From an uncultured Maribacter sp. (GTDB taxonomy: Bacteria; Bacteroidota; Bacteroidia; Flavobacteriales; Flavobacteriaceae), in the NCBI GenBank assembly GCA_947504045.1, contig CANNFY010000003.1, forward strand, positions 1 through 64,000: a stretch of DNA of 64,000 bases, written 5' to 3'. The translations under genes were made by a program, and so were the position numbers. This document shows, piece after piece, positions 52,590 through 61,894 of this stretch (position 1 is its first letter; every line of letters begins with the position of its first letter). Below the pieces are notes generated by a model, which saw only the letters and a program-made list of their open reading frames with translations, did no database searches and was not told where the DNA came from.

Positions 52590-53495
52590 ATGAATTTTAC
52601 AATTAAAATTACCATGGCGTTGTTTTTACTGGCATTTACAGCTTGTAAAAATGAGTCTAAAAAAGCTGAAAAAATGGATGCCAATGCTGCTAAAGAAATG
52701 CAAGTAGCAGACAGCTATGCTATTCCAGAATCTTGGGTTAAAAAAAGAGTTGAAAAAGCAAAAACAACATTAGGTGCTACAGCTGCAGGAAAAGTATTGT
52801 GGAATGGTATGGAAGCGCAAGGTGGCTTAGAAAAGTGGTTTTCTAATGGCTATATTTCTTTTAGATTTAATTACCAACCTGTAGAAAAAGATAAGACGCA
52901 AAGAGACTCTTACCAAACGGTAGATACTTGGAATAATAAAGCCAGACACCATAGCATAGAAGATGAAAATGCTATTTTTGGATGGGATGGTAAAGAAGCT
53001 TGGATAAAAGCAGATAGTACAGCATTTAAATATGATACTAAGTTTTGGGCATTAACGCCAATTTACCTTTTTGGTCACCCATTTGTTTTAGATGGTGAAG
53101 GGGTTAATTTAGAGCTTTTAGAAGATAAAGTATATAAGGGGGCAAAACAAGAGGTTATTAAAGTAACTTTTGCTTCTGGTACTGGCGATGCTCCAGATGA
53201 CTATTACAAAATATATTTTGATAAAAACACGCACTTAATGAGTGCTATTTTATATATAGTTTCATACCCAGAGTATTTTCCTAATGGTGGGCATGCGCCA
53301 GAAAAAATTATGGAGATTGTAGATTGGACTACTGTAGATGGTATTAAGTTGCCTACAGGTTTAAAAACACACTGGTCTAAAAATGGAGATTTAGGAGAGT
53401 ATATTACAAAAATTGAGGTTAGTAATATTTCTTTTTCTCCGAGTGTGCCAGAAAATTATTTTTCTAAACCAGAAGGCGCAAAAGTTTTAGAATAG
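52590..53495 (+). CDS. lipoprotein, DUF6503-like
   Basis: A 301-residue lipoprotein with lipobox AFTAC at Cys19 followed by KNESKK. The mature domain (about 60-300) is beta-rich, similar in outline to LolA/LolB-type lipid-binding proteins (GLEKWFSNGYISFRFNYQPV, TFASGTGDAPDDYYKIYFDK). I associate it with the family called DUF6503 in flavobacteria, with moderate certainty. Probably periplasmic or outer-membrane. Function unknown. Confidence 0.7.
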   Translation: MNFTIKITMALFLLAFTACKNESKKAEKMDANAAKEMQVADSYAIPESWVKKRVEKAKTTLGATAAGKVLWNGMEAQGGLEKWFSNGYISFRFNYQPVEKDKTQRDSYQTVDTWNNKARHHSIEDENAIFGWDGKEAWIKADSTAFKYDTKFWALTPIYLFGHPFVLDGEGVNLELLEDKVYKGAKQEVIKVTFASGTGDAPDDYYKIYFDKNTHLMSAILYIVSYPEYFPNGGHAPEKIMEIVDWTTVDGIKLPTGLKTHWSKNGDLGEYITKIEVSNISFSPSVPENYFSKPEGAKVLE

Positions 53496-53518
53496 AATTA
53501 TGTAATTTTAAGATAAAC

Positions 53519-53551
53519 AAAAAAGCTTCATTCTTAGAATGAAGCTTTTTT
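53519..53551. terminator. bidirectional terminator
   Basis: AAAAAAGCTTCATTC-TTA-GAATGAAGCTTTTTT lies between convergent genes, with T runs on both sides. It is about 23 bp after the lipoprotein stop. Confidence 0.9.
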
Positions 53552-53555
53552 AGTA

Positions 53556-54305
53556 TTAATCTTTTGGAGCTTGGTGCAAGGCTGCTGCTGCGGCACCAAT
53601 AATACCAGCTTGGTTTTTTAGTTCTGCAGGTATAACAGGGGTGTCTATAGTAATTTGTTTGCTAAATTCTTTAAAATCTTTAGAAGCTCCACCGCCTAAA
53701 ATTATTAAATCTGGGCAAGTAATTATTTCTACATATTCTAAAAAAGTATTAAAACGTTTACCCCATTTTTTATACGATAATTTTTCGCGGTCTTTAGCAG
53801 AACCTGCTGCCCATTGCTCTATTTTTTTATATTTTTTGTAAGGTATTTGTCCTAGTTCAAAGTTCGGAATTAGTTCTCCGTTTAAAAATACACCACTACC
53901 TAAGCCTGTACCAATAGTAACCATAACAACCAAACCACTTTTACCTTTACCAGTACCATAATTCATAGTAGCATAGCCAGCAGCATCTGCATCGTTAATT
54001 ACAGTTACGGGTAGTTTAGTAACTTCACTAAACAATTCCTTTGCATTTACATTTAACCAAGATTTGTGTAGGTTTCCTGTAGATTTACATATGCCATGTT
54101 TTATAACAGTGGGGAAACCAACACCAATAGGTCCGTTGTAATTAAAATTTTCAGCAATTTTTTTAATTACCTCTGCCATTTCTTTTGGCTTTCTGTCTGG
54201 AGGTGTAGGTATTCTGTAGCGTTCCGTTGTCATTTCGCCAGTTAATGTGTTTACTAAAGCTCCTTTCATACCTGAGCCACCTATATCTATTCCTAAAACT
54301 TCCAT
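53556..54305 (-). CDS. ppgK: polyphosphate glucokinase (ROK family)
   Basis: Phosphorylates glucose using polyphosphate (or ATP) to glucose 6-phosphate in the cytoplasm. It has 249 residues, typical of the family. GIDIGGSGMKGALV (5-18) is the phosphate-binding loop, VGFPTVIKHGIC and NDADAAGYATMNYG hold the glucose-contacting and catalytic Asp, and VTIGTGLGSGVFLNGELIPN the second phosphate loop. It has the short polyphosphate-type C-terminus. The ROK zinc-binding cysteine cluster is absent, as in other PpgK proteins. Confidence 0.93.
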   Translation of the reverse strand: MEVLGIDIGGSGMKGALVNTLTGEMTTERYRIPTPPDRKPKEMAEVIKKIAENFNYNGPIGVGFPTVIKHGICKSTGNLHKSWLNVNAKELFSEVTKLPVTVINDADAAGYATMNYGTGKGKSGLVVMVTIGTGLGSGVFLNGELIPNFELGQIPYKKYKKIEQWAAGSAKDREKLSYKKWGKRFNTFLEYVEIITCPDLIILGGGASKDFKEFSKQITIDTPVIPAELKNQAGIIGAAAAALHQAPKD

Positions 54306-54368
54306 TCGTACTTTTGTATTTAGCTACCAAAGTAACGAAAAGAATTATAAAAAGATTGTTTCAAACTC

Positions 54369-54803
54369 TTAATTTGAAAGGTCTTGCTCAGGTTCTATGT
54401 GGTAATCTATAGAGTTTAAAGAATGGTTTGGGTCTATAAGGTCTAATATTTTATCTATAAAAACACCAAAAGAAGTTAGGCTATTGGTTTGCTTGTTTTT
54501 GCCAATAACACTGGAGATTGTTTCGTCTCGATTTCCAAATTTATATCCTCCTTTTTTAAGCCATAAGGTATTTAATAAGTGCTGCATTAGTACATTGCCT
54601 AATTGATCAATAGAGATTGCAATTTTTAGTAAATATTCTCCAATGCCAGATAGTTTTTTAGTAAATAAAGTATGTATACTACCGTAAATAAAACCTAAAG
54701 GACCGGTAACTAGTAAGAGCACTATGGAAATAATAAATAAAAGCAACCCAATAATAGGGTTTGTTCTTTTATTTTTTTTGAATGTTTCTTTTTTAAGTAT
54801 CAT
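54369..54803 (-). CDS. hypothetical membrane protein
   Basis: A 144-residue protein with one or two N-terminal membrane segments (PIIGLLLFIISIVLLLV and PLGFIYGSIHTLF) and a soluble C-terminal half rich in polar residues (GYKFGNRDETISSVIGKNKQ). No recognised family. It lies upstream of ppgK on the same strand (63 bp gap) and may share its transcript. Confidence 0.7.
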   Translation of the reverse strand: MILKKETFKKNKRTNPIIGLLLFIISIVLLLVTGPLGFIYGSIHTLFTKKLSGIGEYLLKIAISIDQLGNVLMQHLLNTLWLKKGGYKFGNRDETISSVIGKNKQTNSLTSFGVFIDKILDLIDPNHSLNSIDYHIEPEQDLSN

Positions 54804-54980
54804 GTTAAATTAGGGTATGTGTTCCACCTTTTTACCACGTAGGTATACAAAAACCTATTCTTCAAATTTATGTTTTGGTAATAACAAATGGTTTAGCACC
54901 TTAAAGGTAACAATGTTTACTAAAGAAATGTATAGTTAATGGGCGATTTTGCTTGTTTTTTGAGTAAATGTTACTTGTAT

Positions 54981-55670
54981 TTACACGGCTCTTTGCACTA
55001 CTTCAAAAACTTTATTGGCGTCACATTTTAAAGTTTTTGCAGGGTATTTTAATATTAAAGCATAGTCGTGTGTTGCCATAAGTATGGTTCTGCCTGCTTT
55101 ATTTATTTCTTGTAAAACTTTCATAACTTCAACGCTAGTTTGCGGGTCTAGGTTACCAGTAGGCTCATCTGCAATTATAAGTTCTGGATCATTAAGCAAG
55201 GCACGAGCAATTGCAATACGTTGTTGTTCTCCTCCAGAAAGCTCATGAGGAAATTTAAACCCTTTGGTTTTCATGCCTACTTTATCTAATACTTTTTCTA
55301 CTTGGGTATTCATTTTAGTAGCATCTTTCCAGCCTGTAGCCTTTAAAACAAAAAGTAAATTTTTATTAATGTTACGATCGGGTAATAGTTTAAAATCTTG
55401 AAAAACAACGCCTAGCTTTCTTCTTAAATATGGAATGTCTTTTTCTTTTAAGGTTTTTAAATCGAAGTTTACAATTTTTCCGGAGCCTTGTTTTAGGGGT
55501 AAATCGCCATAAAGCGTTTTCATAAAACTACTTTTACCACTACCGGTTTTTCCAATTAAGTAAACAAATTCTCCTTTTTGTACCTGTAAACTAACCTCGT
55601 TAAGAACTAGACTATCTTTTTGAAATATAGCCACATCTTTAAGTTCTAGTACAGTTGCATTCTCTTTCAT
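54981..55670 (-). CDS. FtsE-like ABC transporter ATP-binding protein
   Basis: A 229-residue ABC ATPase of the FtsE/LolD/MacB group. Walker A is [10 protein letters not shown] near 37, signature [15 protein letters not shown] near 143, Walker [14 protein letters not shown] near 164, and the H-loop is [27 protein letters not shown] is typical of FtsE. The start is placed at ATG 55670, two codons after an in-frame TTG. The family partner FtsX, which would act with it in divisome peptidoglycan hydrolysis, is not adjacent. The flanking gene on the other side is a TPR protein, divergently transcribed. Confidence 0.88.
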   Translation of the reverse strand: MKENATVLELKDVAIFQKDSLVLNEVSLQVQKGEFVYLIGKTGSGKSSFMKTLYGDLPLKQGSGKIVNFDLKTLKEKDIPYLRRKLGVVFQDFKLLPDRNINKNLLFVLKATGWKDATKMNTQVEKVLDKVGMKTKGFKFPHELSGGEQQRIAIARALLNDPELIIADEPTGNLDPQTSVEVMKVLQEINKAGRTILMATHDYALILKYPAKTLKCDANKVFEVVQRAV

Positions 55671-55857
55671 ACTCAAATATTGTTAATATAAAAGTAATAA
55701 GTTCTAAAGGATTAGCTAGTACTCTTTTTTAAAAATCTTTTTCTTTAATTAGTTTTGAAGTAAGTTTTAGTAAAAATTTAAGACACATCCACCTTTTAAT
55801 ATATACTTCGGAACAATATTTGTCGTTATATGTTTTAGTTAATAGTTAGAGAACGCT

Positions 55858-58800
55858 ATGTTTAAAAAAAGTACTACAATACTTCCCATACTTTTGGGAA
55901 TAGTTTCATTTGGGAGTGCCCAAGAAACAACAATATATACACACCAAGATAAAAACTACCAAGATGCCTTAACGCTCTATAATAACGAGCAATACCAGGC
56001 TGCACAAACTGTTTTTGAAAAAGTAGCTGTTTCTACAAAAGATGAGGAAGTTGCGGCAAATAGTGCGTATTATGCAGCAAATGCTGCAGTTAGGTTAAAC
56101 CAATTAGGGGCAGACCGTCTTATGGAAGATTTTGTAGAGAACTACCCAACTTCTACCAAAAGAAATTCTGCTTATGCCGATGTGGCAGAGTATTATTTTG
56201 AAACTGGAAAATACCCTTATGCGTTAAAATGGTATAATAAAGTAGACCAAGGAGCTCTTTCTAGAAAAGAAATGGATAAGTTTAACTTTAATTATGGGTA
56301 TGCTTTATTTTCTTCAAAAAAAACAAAAGAAGCAGAAAAATACCTAACACAGGTTACCTCTTCACCAGTATACGGTTCTCAGGCTAAATATTATTTAGGA
56401 TATATTTCTTATCAGCAAGATGATTATGAAGCAGCTAATGAACGATTTGATCAAATAACAGATCAAAAGGTATTAGAAGAAAAACTCTCCTATTACCAGG
56501 CAGATATGAATTTTAAGTTAGGAAAGTTTGAAGAAGCTATAGCGCTTGCAAAAAAACAACTAGCTAAGGCAGACCGTAGAGAAGTATCTGAATTAAATAA
56601 AATAATAGGAGAGAGTTATTTTAATTTAAAGCAATACCAAAACGCAATTCCATATTTAGAAGAATACCAAGGAAAAAATGGGAAATGGAATAACACCGAT
56701 TATTATTTATTAGGCTACGCATATTATAAACAGCAAGACTTTGCTAATGCAATTATGCAGTTTAATAAAATAATTGGCGGTACTAATAGTGTTTCGCAAA
56801 ACGCCTATTATCATTTAGCAGAGTGTTATTTAAAATTAGATAAAAAACAAGAAGCTTTAAATGCATTTAGGAATGCATCGCAAATGAATTTTTCTGCAGA
56901 AATACAGAAAGATGCGTATTTAAATTATGCACGTTTAAGTTATGAGGTTGGTAATGCCTATGAACCAGTGCCACAAGTAATAACTAATTACTTAAAGCAG
57001 TATCCTAATGATCCGCACACGCAAGAAATGCAAGAGCTTTTGGTAGATTCTTATATAACTTCTAAGAATTTTGCTGGTGCAATGGAGCTTTTAGAAAAAA
57101 ATAAAAACTATGCAAGTAAAGCAACCTATCAAAAAGTTGCTTTTTATAGAGGAGTAGAATTGTTTGTTGATGGAGATTATGGAAGTGCATCGGAAGTTTT
57201 TTCAAAATCTTTAGCAAGTGCAGAAGATGCTAATTTTAAGGCAAGAGCAACGTATTGGAAAGCAGAGTCTGAGTATCTTTTAAATAATTTTGATGCTGCA
57301 TTAGATGGTTTTACAAGTTTTAAACAAAGTTCTAACGCTTCTTTATTAGAAGAAAATAATAGTATAGATTATAATTTGGCATACACGTATTTTAAAAAGA
57401 AAGAATATGCTAATGCAGTATCGTATTTTGATAGTTTTACAGATAAAGGAACTACAGATACCCAGAAGCTTAATGATGCGTATTTACGTTTAGGAGACAG
57501 TTACTTTGTTACCAGAAAATATTGGCCAGCTATAGAAACCTATAATAAAGCTTTAGCATTAACGGGTCCTGAAAAAGACTATGCAGCTTACCAAAAAGCA
57601 ATGAGCTATGGTTTTGTGGATCGTAAAGAAAAAAAGATAGATGGGTTAACTACTTTTGTTTCAACCTATTCAAAATCTACTCTTAGAGATGATGCTTTGT
57701 TTGAACTTGGTAATACTTATATAGCAGAAGGTAAAGAGGATAAAGGTCTTAATGCATATAATAGATTGGTTACAGAATTTAAAGGAAGCTCTTTAGTGCC
57801 ACAAGCTTTAATGCGTCAAGGTCTAGTGCACTATAACGCAACTAGAAATGAACAAGCGTTAGTTAAATTTAAAACAGTAGTAAGAGATTTTCCAAAAACA
57901 CAAGAAGCAATACAAGCTGTAGCTACTGCAAAATTGGTATATGTAGACCTAGGCAAAGTAAATGAATATGCTGCTTGGGTAAAAGGGTTAGATTTTGTTG
58001 AGGTAACAGATTCCGAATTGGATAATGCTACGTACGAATCTGCAGATAAACAAAACTTAGAAGGTAATAAAGATGCTGCTATAAAAGGGTATGTAAATTA
58101 TATCAAGCAATTTCCAAATGGATTGCATGCCATACCCGCTAATTTTAATTTAGCGCAATTATACTTTGGAAAAGGCCAAAAAGATAAAGCATTACCATAC
58201 TACAAATCTGTTGCAGATAGTGGTACCAGTGAATATTCTGAACAAGCTTTAACACGTGTGTGTGAGGTGTATATTACCGATAAGAATTACACTAAGGCTT
58301 TACCGTATTTAAAACGTTTAGAAACAGTTGCAAATATTCAGCAGAACAGAACATTTGCCCAGTCTAATTTAATGAAAGGGTATTATCAGAAAAAAGAATA
58401 TGACAATACTATTTTATATGCAGAAAAGGTTTTGGCAACAGCAAGTATAGATAATAGAATTAAAAGTGATGCGCAAATAATGATAGCGCGTTCTGCTATA
58501 AAAACTAATGATGTGTCTAAAGCAAAAGATGCTTATGCGCAGGTTTTAAATATAGCCTCAGGGGAAACCGCTGCAGAAGCATTGTACTACGATGCTTACT
58601 TTAAATACCAAGATGCCAGTTATGAAGATTCTAATATAGCGGTGCAAAAATTAGCTAAAGACTATTCTAGTTACAAAGAATGGGGAGGTAAAGGATTGGT
58701 TATAATGGCTAAGAATTTTTATGCTTTGAATGATGCTTACCAAGCAACTTATATTTTAGAAAGTGTAATTGCAAATTTTAGTCAATATCCAGACTTAGTT

Positions 58801-58875
58801 GCAGAAGCTAAAAGTGAGTTGTCTATAATAAAGGCTAAAGAAGCGCAAAGTAATTCTTCTGTAAATCCGAATTAA
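55858..58875 (+). CDS. large tetratricopeptide-repeat exported protein
   Basis: A 1005-residue protein with signal peptide MFKKSTTILPILLGIVSFG plus SAQ. It is made almost wholly of TPR helical repeats from about residue 25 to 990, for example YADVAEYYFETGKYPYALKW, YYLLGYAYYKQQDFANAIM and AYLRLGDSYFVTRKYWPAIE. It is probably a periplasmic scaffold. It is followed after 45 bp by the outer-membrane barrel gene, and this pair is expected to work together; the partner is inferred from order only. Confidence 0.88.
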   Translation: MFKKSTTILPILLGIVSFGSAQETTIYTHQDKNYQDALTLYNNEQYQAAQTVFEKVAVSTKDEEVAANSAYYAANAAVRLNQLGADRLMEDFVENYPTSTKRNSAYADVAEYYFETGKYPYALKWYNKVDQGALSRKEMDKFNFNYGYALFSSKKTKEAEKYLTQVTSSPVYGSQAKYYLGYISYQQDDYEAANERFDQITDQKVLEEKLSYYQADMNFKLGKFEEAIALAKKQLAKADRREVSELNKIIGESYFNLKQYQNAIPYLEEYQGKNGKWNNTDYYLLGYAYYKQQDFANAIMQFNKIIGGTNSVSQNAYYHLAECYLKLDKKQEALNAFRNASQMNFSAEIQKDAYLNYARLSYEVGNAYEPVPQVITNYLKQYPNDPHTQEMQELLVDSYITSKNFAGAMELLEKNKNYASKATYQKVAFYRGVELFVDGDYGSASEVFSKSLASAEDANFKARATYWKAESEYLLNNFDAALDGFTSFKQSSNASLLEENNSIDYNLAYTYFKKKEYANAVSYFDSFTDKGTTDTQKLNDAYLRLGDSYFVTRKYWPAIETYNKALALTGPEKDYAAYQKAMSYGFVDRKEKKIDGLTTFVSTYSKSTLRDDALFELGNTYIAEGKEDKGLNAYNRLVTEFKGSSLVPQALMRQGLVHYNATRNEQALVKFKTVVRDFPKTQEAIQAVATAKLVYVDLGKVNEYAAWVKGLDFVEVTDSELDNATYESADKQNLEGNKDAAIKGYVNYIKQFPNGLHAIPANFNLAQLYFGKGQKDKALPYYKSVADSGTSEYSEQALTRVCEVYITDKNYTKALPYLKRLETVANIQQNRTFAQSNLMKGYYQKKEYDNTILYAEKVLATASIDNRIKSDAQIMIARSAIKTNDVSKAKDAYAQVLNIASGETAAEALYYDAYFKYQDASYEDSNIAVQKLAKDYSSYKEWGGKGLVIMAKNFYALNDAYQATYILESVIANFSQYPDLVAEAKSELSIIKAKEAQSNSSVNPN

Positions 58876-58920
58876 AAAAAATAATAGTACCCCATTATTT
58901 CTGGGAAAAAAGAACCATAT

Positions 58921-60681
58921 ATGCATACGTACATAAAATTTACATTTATTGCTTTTTTAATGTGTATTCAAATAGGAATAGCACAAGAAACCGAAGAGGA
59001 TAATTTAGGAACAGAAACAGTAACAGTAACTAAAGCATATTCGCCAACAGTTTCCGATGCCTTTAAAATAAAAAGTACTCCAAGTATAAACGATTCTATA
59101 GAACTTCAAAAAAAACCAATAAACTATAGTATTTTTTCAGTTCCTGTAGCTTCTACTTTTACACCAGCAAAAGGAAAAGCATCTAAAGTAGAAAAATTGC
59201 CGCCACCAGTATTGTATAATTCCTATGCATCTGTTGGGGTTGGTAATTATGCTAACGCTACAGCAGATTTTTATACTAGTAGAGCATTAAATAGAGATGA
59301 AAGGTTAGACATTGGCCTTAACCATATTTCTTCTAGAGGAGATTTAGATGGAGTAGTTCTAAGTAATATATTTTCAGACTCTAAACTAGATGCTTCTTAT
59401 TCTAAAAGAGACAGAGATTTAGATTGGGGAGCAGATATAGCTTTACAACACCAGCTATATAATTGGTATGGTTTGCCTTCTACAGTTACAGATCCAACTA
59501 TTATAAATGCTATAGATGAGCGTCAAAATTATTATATGGGCGAAGCAGGAGCCCATATAAATGTAGAAGATGCAATTTTTACCAATGCAGATTTTACCTA
59601 TAGAAGGTTTTGGGATGCTGTTAAATCTGGAGAAAATAGAGCACTTTTTAATGCAGGAGTTTCGTTTCCTGTAAATGATGAAACAATAGATGTAGGTTTT
59701 AAAGCAGACTATGTAAACGGTAATTTTAAAAATAGTGATGTTAATAGCCAAACTAATGATGAAGGCATAGAGTATAGTAATATTCAAGTAAGTCTTAATC
59801 CAAGTTTAACTATGCTTAGAGACGATTTGTCTTTGCGTTTAGGGGTTAACCTGGTATATGGTATTAATAAAGACGCTAATACAAGTGAAAGTAGTTTTTA
59901 TATATATCCTGCAATAACGGGTTCTTATCGTTTACTTGACGAAAATGCTATTGCTTATGGTGGTATAGTAGGGGAGTTAAAACAAAATTCTTATTATGAT
60001 TTTGTAGAAGAAAACCCGTATGTTTCTCCAACACTAGAAATTGCACCTACAGACAAACAGTATAATGCTTATGTTGGTTTAAAAGGCCAATTACTACCAA
60101 ATTTAAGTTATAATGTAAAAGCATTTTACAGTGCAGAAAACAAAAAACCATTATATAAACTAAATCCTACTAATGATTTTAGAGAGGATGAAAAAGGGTA
60201 TTATTATGGAAATTCTTTCGAAGTTTTTTATGATGATATTAAAACTCTTGGCTTTTTTGCAGAATTAAATGTAGATGTAAATAGGAATTTTACCTTTGGA
60301 GTAAATGCAGAATTTTTAAAATATTATACCGAAACAGAAAACCCAGCTTGGAACCTACCAAATACAAAAGCATCTTTATTTTTAGATTATCAAATAGGAA
60401 AAAAATGGTTTACTAGAGCTAATATATTTTATGTAGGAGAAAGAGAAGATTTTTCTACAACAGTTATATCCGGAGTGCCACAAAATGAATTTACGCCAAA
60501 TAGGATTACATTAGATAGCTTTTTTGATGTTAATTTACAAGTTGGTTATAGGTATACAGATCAGTGGTCCTTTTTTCTTAAAGGGGCTAACTTAGTAAAC
60601 TCAGACTATCAAAATTGGGCAAATTATCCAGTACAAGGAATACAAATATTAGGTGGTGCAACTTATAAGTTCGATTTTTAA
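58921..60681 (+). CDS. outer-membrane beta-barrel protein, TonB-receptor-like
   Basis: A 586-residue outer-membrane protein with signal peptide MHTYIKFTFIAFLMCIQIGIAQ. After an N-terminal extension rich in Thr/Val (ETVTVTKAYSPTVSDAF) and Pro (KLPPPVLYN) comes a beta barrel with alternating aromatic strands to the C-terminal YKFDF, the expected terminal aromatic. A normal TonB plug domain is not evident, so it is more a barrel than a typical receptor, although such proteins are usually annotated as TonB-dependent receptors. It follows the TPR gene in one operon. Confidence 0.75.
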   Translation: MHTYIKFTFIAFLMCIQIGIAQETEEDNLGTETVTVTKAYSPTVSDAFKIKSTPSINDSIELQKKPINYSIFSVPVASTFTPAKGKASKVEKLPPPVLYNSYASVGVGNYANATADFYTSRALNRDERLDIGLNHISSRGDLDGVVLSNIFSDSKLDASYSKRDRDLDWGADIALQHQLYNWYGLPSTVTDPTIINAIDERQNYYMGEAGAHINVEDAIFTNADFTYRRFWDAVKSGENRALFNAGVSFPVNDETIDVGFKADYVNGNFKNSDVNSQTNDEGIEYSNIQVSLNPSLTMLRDDLSLRLGVNLVYGINKDANTSESSFYIYPAITGSYRLLDENAIAYGGIVGELKQNSYYDFVEENPYVSPTLEIAPTDKQYNAYVGLKGQLLPNLSYNVKAFYSAENKKPLYKLNPTNDFREDEKGYYYGNSFEVFYDDIKTLGFFAELNVDVNRNFTFGVNAEFLKYYTETENPAWNLPNTKASLFLDYQIGKKWFTRANIFYVGEREDFSTTVISGVPQNEFTPNRITLDSFFDVNLQVGYRYTDQWSFFLKGANLVNSDYQNWANYPVQGIQILGGATYKFDF

Positions 60682-60765
60682 TAATTGCGATATTTATATT
60701 AAAATACTATTTTGTAGTGGATATCGTTATTTATTAATGTAGGTAAAAACTTACAAGTGTTGTTT

Positions 60766-61884
60766 ATGCAAAATCTATTACGTCTTTTTTTTGTATTTCT
60801 GTTGCTGCAAAGTAGTCTTGTTAGTGCACAAAATTTAGTGCATAATCCTAGTTTTGAAAATTTTACTACTTGCCCAGAAGAACTTGATAACGTTAAAAAA
60901 AATGTAGGCGACTGGAATAAAGCTAATGAAGGAACTTCGGATTATTTTAATACTTGTGGTTCTAAAATGGGAGTGCCAAATAATTTTAATGGCAACCAAA
61001 CAGCAGTTTTTGGTACAGCATATGCTGGGGCATATTTTTTAGCTCCAAATAATTATAGAGAATATATTCAAGGAAATTTAATACGCACCTTAGAAAAAGG
61101 TAAGCGCTATGGTATAAGCTTTTATATTAGTCTTTCTGAAAAATCTAACTACGCAATTAGCAATATTGGGGTCTTGTTTTCTTCTGAAGAAATAAATGTA
61201 AAGAGTACTAAAGTTATAAAGAAACCTAATGGTAAAGTAGATAGTGGGAAGTACAATTATACCGAAATTAAAACAAATGGATTTTACAAAGATAAATCTG
61301 AATGGACTGAAGTATACACGGAAATTACAGCTTTAGGCACAGAAAATTATGTGACAATAGGTAATTTTAATGATAATAGGAATACGAGAACCTTAAAAAC
61401 AAAGGGAATAAAAAATGCATCGTATTATTACATTGATATGGTTACGGTATTGCCTATTGAGAATACATCTTATGAAAATTTAAAAGAAGATAGAATATAT
61501 GCTTTTAAGAAAGTACATTTTTCATCAGATGACTATGGGTTAAATGGAGTGTCTAAATCAGATTTAAAATCGCTATATAACCATTTACAGAAAAATCCAG
61601 AAATGTATATTTCTATTCATGCGCATACCGATACGGATGGGGTAGATTTGTACAATAAAAAACTGTCTAATAAAAGAGCAAAAGCTGTTGCTAATTATTT
61701 AGTGGCATTGGGTCTTAAAGAAAATCGAATTAAATGGTTTGGACACGGAGAAACAAAACCAATTGTTGCAAATAAATCTACCAGTAGCAAACAAAAGAAT
61801 AGAAGGGCAGAATTTATTTTAAGTAAAAGAAAATTTGTTTCTACTGGAACTACAAAATATGCCGAAACAGTATTTGAAGAGTAG
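60766..61884 (+). CDS. OmpA-family outer-membrane protein
   Basis: A 372-residue exported protein. ATG 60766 is chosen so that MQNLLRLFFVFLLLQSSLVS and then AQ forms the signal peptide; an in-frame GTG at 60757 adds three residues. The N-terminal domain (about 25-240), NLVHNPSFENFTTCPEELD onward, is a carbohydrate-binding-like jelly roll. The C-terminal OmpA domain (about 250-355) has ISIHAHTDTDGVDLYNKKLS and LGLKENRIKWFGHGETKPI, which binds peptidoglycan. It links the outer membrane to the cell wall. Confidence 0.87.
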   Translation: MQNLLRLFFVFLLLQSSLVSAQNLVHNPSFENFTTCPEELDNVKKNVGDWNKANEGTSDYFNTCGSKMGVPNNFNGNQTAVFGTAYAGAYFLAPNNYREYIQGNLIRTLEKGKRYGISFYISLSEKSNYAISNIGVLFSSEEINVKSTKVIKKPNGKVDSGKYNYTEIKTNGFYKDKSEWTEVYTEITALGTENYVTIGNFNDNRNTRTLKTKGIKNASYYYIDMVTVLPIENTSYENLKEDRIYAFKKVHFSSDDYGLNGVSKSDLKSLYNHLQKNPEMYISIHAHTDTDGVDLYNKKLSNKRAKAVANYLVALGLKENRIKWFGHGETKPIVANKSTSSKQKNRRAEFILSKRKFVSTGTTKYAETVFEE

Positions 61885-61894
61885 GAATACTTTT

